Below are positions 14,407 to 17,286 of a stretch of DNA of 17,286 bases, piece after piece. Position 1 is the stretch's first letter; each line of letters opens with the position of its first letter. The notes beneath the pieces are model-generated. The model was not told where the DNA came from, searched no databases, and was given only the letters and a program-made list of their open reading frames with translations. The DNA comes from JALZAQ01 sp038253885 (GTDB taxonomy: Bacteria; Gemmatimonadota; Gemmatimonadetes; Gemmatimonadales; Gemmatimonadaceae): assembly GCA_038253885.1 (NCBI GenBank), contig JBBSGP010000052.1:1-17286 (forward strand). The letters run 5' to 3'. Position numbers and translations under genes: made by a program.

Positions 14407-15229
14407 TCTGGATACGATCCTTCTCTTCAAGGATGCGCTGTACGGTGCGCTCATCATCGCGTTCGCCTGCTCGGTACTCGGCGTCTACGTCGTCTTCCGC
14501 CGGATCGTCTTCGTCGGCGCGGCGCTGGCCGAGCTGTCATCGGCGGGGATCGCGTTCGCCCTCTTTCTCGGCGGGATGGGTCTCACGCGCGGGCTCGTCA
14601 CTCATCCGATCGCGATGTCTCTTCTGGTGACGATGGTCGGGGCCATCTTCTTCGGTCTCGGGGGCGGCAAGGCTCGCATCCCTCCGGATGCGACGATCGG
14701 CGTCACGTACGCCGTCGCGGCGGCGGCCGGTATCCTGCTCATCGCCAAGGCGACAACCGGCGAAGCTCACGACATCTTCCTTCAGGGGAACATCCTCGGC
14801 ATCACGATGGCGGATATGCTGGTGCTGCTCGCGGTCGCGATCCCGGTACTGCTCGTGCACCTCGTCTTCTACAAGGAGTTCCTCTTCGTCTCGTTCGACC
14901 GGGAGACGGCGCGGACTCTGGGATACAACGTCACTTTTTGGAATCTGTTCTTGTACATCACGCTCGGACTGGTGATTGCGTTCGCGATGCAATTCGCGGG
15001 GGTGATGCTGGTATTCAACTTTCTCGTGCTCCCGGCGGTGACCGGCATGCTCGTCTCGCGGAGCATGGGAGGGACGTTCGCGGTAGCGGTGGCAGCCGCG
15101 CTCATCGCGGCGGTTGTCGGCTTCTCGATCTCGGTCCCGCTGGATCTTCCCACCGGGCCGGCCATCATCGCCTGTTCCGGCATCCTCGTACTGCTCGCGT
15201 GGCTCATCAGGCTCGCTCAGCGCCGCTGA
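14399..15229 (+). CDS. metal ABC transporter permease (ZnuB-like, ABC-3 family)
   Basis: 276 residues with about eight hydrophobic segments, at roughly 14-34, 39-58, 67-88, 99-119, 136-158, 180-206, 215-237 and 246-270. The family order is recognisable: LGVYVVFRRIVFVGAALAEL, GVTYAVAAAAGILL, FLQGNILGIT and GVMLVFNFLVLPAVT. Classical ZnuB/MntB/TroC proteins carry a Ser-His-Ala motif near residue 50; here that region reads AELSSAGIAFAL with no His, placing it in a divergent ABC-3 subgroup. Start ATG 14399 overlaps the ATPase gene by eight bases (ATGCGTAG), indicating coupled translation. It should form a homodimer that carries the metal released by the binding protein into the cytosol. The 3' end overlaps the next gene if that starts at GTG 15199. 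Confidence 0.92.
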   Translation: MRSLDTILLFKDALYGALIIAFACSVLGVYVVFRRIVFVGAALAELSSAGIAFALFLGGMGLTRGLVTHPIAMSLLVTMVGAIFFGLGGGKARIPPDATIGVTYAVAAAAGILLIAKATTGEAHDIFLQGNILGITMADMLVLLAVAIPVLLVHLVFYKEFLFVSFDRETARTLGYNVTFWNLFLYITLGLVIAFAMQFAGVMLVFNFLVLPAVTGMLVSRSMGGTFAVAVAAALIAAVVGFSISVPLDLPTGPAIIACSGILVLLAWLIRLAQRR

Positions 15230-15840
15230 TCGCTCCGGCGGTTGTCGCGGTTCTCGTCGCGACCGCCAGCGCAAGCGTCGGGGCGGCGCAGACGGATGGC
15301 GCACGCGTCGCCCGCCGAAGCGCTCGCGTGGAGTTGGGGGTGGCTCACAGTAGCGTGCTCGTCGATGACGCCAACGGAATCACCGTCCGAACGGCGTGGG
15401 CGCCGGCGCTCGGTGCAGCGCTGGCCTGGCCCGTCGCCTCCGCCACCCGTGCCGTGCTCGGCGTGGGCGCATCCACCGCGACGATCCGCGTGCGCACACA
15501 GTACGACCAGCCCGATGGCTCGAGCACCGAGTGGTCCGCCGGCCGAAGCTGGGTGCTCGATGGCGCAGTGGGTATCGAGCGCGACCTGCGCCCGGCGCTC
15601 AGCCTGCGAGGTGGCCTTGGCGTGCTGGCCCTGCGGGGCCCGAGGGATGTCGCGCCGTTCGGGCGCGGAGGTCTCCATGCCGCTGCCGAAGTCGGCGCCG
15701 CGTGGCGACTTCCGACCGATCATGCCCTTTTCGCGGCGCTCACCGTACAGGGATACCGCGTTGGCGGCCGCAACGCTCTCGATCCGGTTCGACCGGGAAG
15801 CGTGTCGCGTCTGATCCTCTCGGTGCGTCATGGCCGTTAG
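15199..15840 (+). CDS. exported small beta-barrel-like protein of unknown function
   Basis: 213 residues if read from GTG 15199. MAHQAR plus APLIAPAVVAVLVATASASVGAA forms a signal peptide cleaved before QTDG. The rest alternates short Ala/Gly/Val-rich amphipathic strands with polar turns (RVELGVAHSSVL, AALAWPVASATRAVLGVGAST, LRGGLGVLALRG, GLHAAAEVGAAWRL, LTVQGYRVGG), as in small 8-strand outer-membrane barrels. No family is recognised, and the C-terminus (LSVRHGR) lacks the usual terminal aromatic. The GTG start means 31 bases of overlap with the permease gene. A CTG at 15226 overlaps the permease stop as CTGA and is an alternative start. GTG 15328 would remove the signal. It overlaps the protease gene downstream by 11 bases. 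Its function is unknown; co-transcription with the importer is likely. Confidence 0.6.
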   Translation: MAHQARSAPLIAPAVVAVLVATASASVGAAQTDGARVARRSARVELGVAHSSVLVDDANGITVRTAWAPALGAALAWPVASATRAVLGVGASTATIRVRTQYDQPDGSSTEWSAGRSWVLDGAVGIERDLRPALSLRGGLGVLALRGPRDVAPFGRGGLHAAAEVGAAWRLPTDHALFAALTVQGYRVGGRNALDPVRPGSVSRLILSVRHGR

Positions 15841-16513
15841 TCGATTCTGCCGGCCGGCGGTTGTTGTTCTCCTCGCTCTGGCGGCATGCGAGACGCCGAC
15901 GGTGGATCGGGAGACTGCGGCCTACGATCCGAGCCTCACGCTGGCCAGCGGAGCGCGGGGCACGTATCACTGGCCGCTCGGCACCACGATCCGAGTCTAC
16001 GTCGATGCCTCATCTCCATCCGGTGTTCAGCCGGCCACCGGGCTACAAGCGCAGGTCGAGCGCGCTTTTGGTGTCTGGTCGGGGACGATCATGTACCGCG
16101 AGTTCCGGCTCGTCTCCGTTCCTGCACTCGAGATCGCCGATGTGGTCGTGCAGTATCGCAGCGCTCCGCCGCTGGTCACAGTGCCGAGCGACTGCGGCGG
16201 AGGCTCCGGAGGTGGCGTCACGATCTTCTGCACCGAAGGGCTCACCGATGTGATCGCGATCCTGCCCTTCAGCTCCGGTGCCGGCGGCAGCCACGTCAAG
16301 ATGCTGGTTCTCATCCGGGAGGACATTGCGGCCTCGCCAGCCCTCTTTCCCATCATCGTGACCCACGAGATCGGGCACGTACTCGGGATCGGCCAACACA
16401 GTCCTTCTCCGAGCGACCTCATGTACGGAGCGCCGGTGGTCGCCGTTCCGTCGGCGGCTGACATCAGGACGCTGCATTACGTACTCCATCGCACATCGGA
16501 CTTCACGCTGTGA
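15830..16513 (+). CDS. matrixin-like (M10-type) zinc metalloprotease lipoprotein
   Basis: A 227-residue lipoprotein. Residues 1-20 (MAVSRFCRPAVVVLLALAAC) form the signal with lipobox LAAC and acceptor C20. The catalytic domain carries H179-E180-I-G-H183 (THEIGHVLGIGQHS), then G186 and H190. A Met-turn SDLMYG follows at 195-200 (M198), so this is a metzincin of the M10/matrixin type. The usual spacing is HExxHxxGxxH, but here the last His is one residue later (HExxHxxGxxxH), with Q189 in the normal third-ligand position. An upstream region 40-160 has the WPLGTTIRVYVDAS strand, as in matrixin-like proteins, and a Cys pair in SDCGGGSGGGVTIFC. No inhibitory prodomain is seen. It starts at ATG 15830 inside the previous gene, and its stop overlaps the rpiB start as GTGA. 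Activity is likely, but the substrate is unknown. Confidence 0.85.
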   Translation: MAVSRFCRPAVVVLLALAACETPTVDRETAAYDPSLTLASGARGTYHWPLGTTIRVYVDASSPSGVQPATGLQAQVERAFGVWSGTIMYREFRLVSVPALEIADVVVQYRSAPPLVTVPSDCGGGSGGGVTIFCTEGLTDVIAILPFSSGAGGSHVKMLVLIREDIAASPALFPIIVTHEIGHVLGIGQHSPSPSDLMYGAPVVAVPSAADIRTLHYVLHRTSDFTL

Positions 16514-17157
16514 GCACACGTCGCCTGATCACGGAGCGCGATGTCCGCCGCGCCGCCAAGGACGGGGCCCGACAGCTCGACATCGGCGATGGAGTCGTGA
16601 CGCCGAGCGCTCGGGATGTGGCGGGCTCACTCGGCATCGAGCTCACGCGCGGAGCCCCTGCGCCAGCAGATGCAAAAAGCGCGACGCCTTCCGCTGCGGC
16701 GATGGGACAGATCCTCCCGATTGCGATCGGTGCGGACCATGGCGGCGTGGCGCTCAAGGAGGCCATCGCGAATCGTCTGCGCGAGCTCGGACATTCCCTC
16801 ACCGACGTCGGCACGTCGGGGAGCGCCGCGGTCGATTATCCCGATTTCGCCGTCGCGGTCGCCAACGCTGTCGCGTCGGGACAGGCGCGAGCGGGGATCA
16901 TGGTGGATGGCGCCGGCATCGGAAGCTGTATGGCCGCGAACAAGGTGCGTGGGGTGCGGGCAGCGATGTGTTACGATGTGACAACCGCGCAGAATGCGCG
17001 CGAGCACAACAACGCCAACGTGCTCACCCTCGGCGGCGGGCTGATCGGAGCCCGCTTGGCTCTCGCGATCGTCGAGACTTTTCTCGCGACAGACTTCGGC
17101 GGCGGCCGTCACGCATCACGCGTGGCGAAGATTGACGCCCTTGACGGGGCCCGCTAA
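16510..17157 (+). CDS. rpiB: RpiB/LacA-family sugar-phosphate isomerase with N-terminal extension
   Basis: 215 residues from GTG 16510, overlapping the previous stop as GTGA. Residues 68-212 match RpiB: ADHGG at 75-79, DYPDFA at 109-114, GAGIG at 134-138, AANKVRGVRAAMCYD at 142-156, H166 in REHNNANVL and the phosphate-binding GGRH at 198-201. In E. coli RpiB the catalytic base is Cys in the ICGTGIG loop; here it is D133 (MVDGAGIG), with a new Cys at 140 (GSCMAANK). Mycobacterial RpiB uses a Glu from another position, so an acid at the active site is possible. The first 66 residues are extra: ITERDVRRAAKDGA and VTPSARDVAGSLGIEL, then an Ala/Pro linker. The extension recalls segments in EutT-like proteins (from memory). 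It should interconvert ribose-5-P and ribulose-5-P, but another aldose-phosphate substrate is possible. Confidence 0.88.
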   Translation: MSTRRLITERDVRRAAKDGARQLDIGDGVVTPSARDVAGSLGIELTRGAPAPADAKSATPSAAAMGQILPIAIGADHGGVALKEAIANRLRELGHSLTDVGTSGSAAVDYPDFAVAVANAVASGQARAGIMVDGAGIGSCMAANKVRGVRAAMCYDVTTAQNAREHNNANVLTLGGGLIGARLALAIVETFLATDFGGGRHASRVAKIDALDGAR

Positions 17158-17286
17158 CCCAGGCTCAGGACTCATTGATTGAGCCGGAAGACGACGGTTG
17201 CAGTGATGCAGATGGCCGACATGAAGGTGTGGGCCCAAACGATCGTAGCGGGTATGGATACGGCGCCAGTCCTTGAGCTTGCCGAA
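17158..17286 (-). mobile_element. end of an IS5-family insertion sequence, cut by the window edge
   Basis: The bases after the rpiB stop (CCCAGGCTCAGGACTCATTGA) look like the terminal end of an IS5-group element; the transposase stop codon is 14 bases inside it, on the - strand. The four bases before it, CTAA at 17154-17157, fit the YTAR target of some IS5-family members and include the rpiB stop codon. The other end and the target duplication lie outside the window, so the exact boundary (17158-17161) is uncertain. Confidence 0.6.
17172..17286 (-). pseudogene. IS5-family transposase C-terminus with a +1 frameshift, truncated by the window
   Basis: Read from the right edge on the - strand, the frame gives FGKLKDWRRIHTRYDR, the well-known C-terminal stretch of IS5/IS427-type DDE transposases. 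The expected continuation WAHTFMSAICITATVVFRLNQ and stop (TGA, complement of 17172-17174) is present, but in a frame shifted by one base. The shift falls in the run of three A on the + strand at 17237-17239, where the intact frame would need two. Without it the protein would read RYDRWAHTFMSA, as usual for the family. The copy is therefore broken near its end, or the base is a sequence error. The catalytic DDE residues lie outside the window. Confidence 0.75.

Noticed and set aside
14537..15304. 255-codon - strand frame opposite the permease gene
   Set aside because: It is an Arg/Glu/His-rich shadow of a clear eight-helix permease on the + strand.

Overview
The window is a GC-rich, almost gap-free bacterial chromosome segment. 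All intact genes lie on the + strand. Several features point to a double-membrane (Gram-negative-type) cell: an EnvC-type division activator, two lipoprotein metalloproteases, and one or two predicted outer-membrane beta-barrels. High GC, many GTG starts and this gene mix fit Gemmatimonadota or a similar soil/sediment phylum. That assignment is an inference; no rRNA or other marker is present.

Region A (2-7445) is a chain of nine genes in which neighbours overlap by 1-4 bases or are 3-13 bases apart. It begins with a left-truncated GHKL anti-sigma-type ATPase, a STAS-like protein fused to a winged helix, and a small beta-rich protein. These are followed by a cystathionine synthase/lyase-family PLP enzyme, an AI-2E-family permease, the division trio FtsE, FtsX and EnvC-like LytM activator, and endonuclease IV. 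FtsE and FtsX would relay ATP hydrolysis through the membrane to the EnvC-like protein, whose LytM site is visibly degenerate, as expected of an amidase activator.

Region B (7524-10786) holds two exported proteins: a YncE-like beta-propeller with a C-terminal PepSY domain, and an M30 (hyicolysin-like) HExxH lipoprotein. A hairpin follows the second.

Region C (10861-15229) looks like a trans-envelope metal import locus. It contains a small membrane protein with a His/Cys cluster, a 161-bp gap rich in inverted repeats, a predicted outer-membrane porin, a ZnuA-like binding protein with a possible Tat signal, a ZnuC-like ATPase with a His-containing tail, and a ZnuB-like permease. The binding protein lacks the usual Asp ligand and carries a GDVHP/GNPHYW signature, so this is a divergent branch of the zinc/manganese family and the metal cannot be fixed from sequence.

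Region D (15199-17157) has a small beta-barrel-like exported protein, a matrixin-like lipoprotein protease with unusual ligand spacing, and an RpiB/LacA protein. The last has an N-terminal extension and an Asp in place of the catalytic Cys. These genes overlap each other and the importer permease, so they are probably co-transcribed with it.

The right edge (17158-17286) is the end of an IS5-family element on the - strand, abutting the rpiB stop codon. Its transposase C-terminus is frameshifted by one base. No tRNA, rRNA or CRISPR array was seen, and no stretch over 300 bases lacks a gene.
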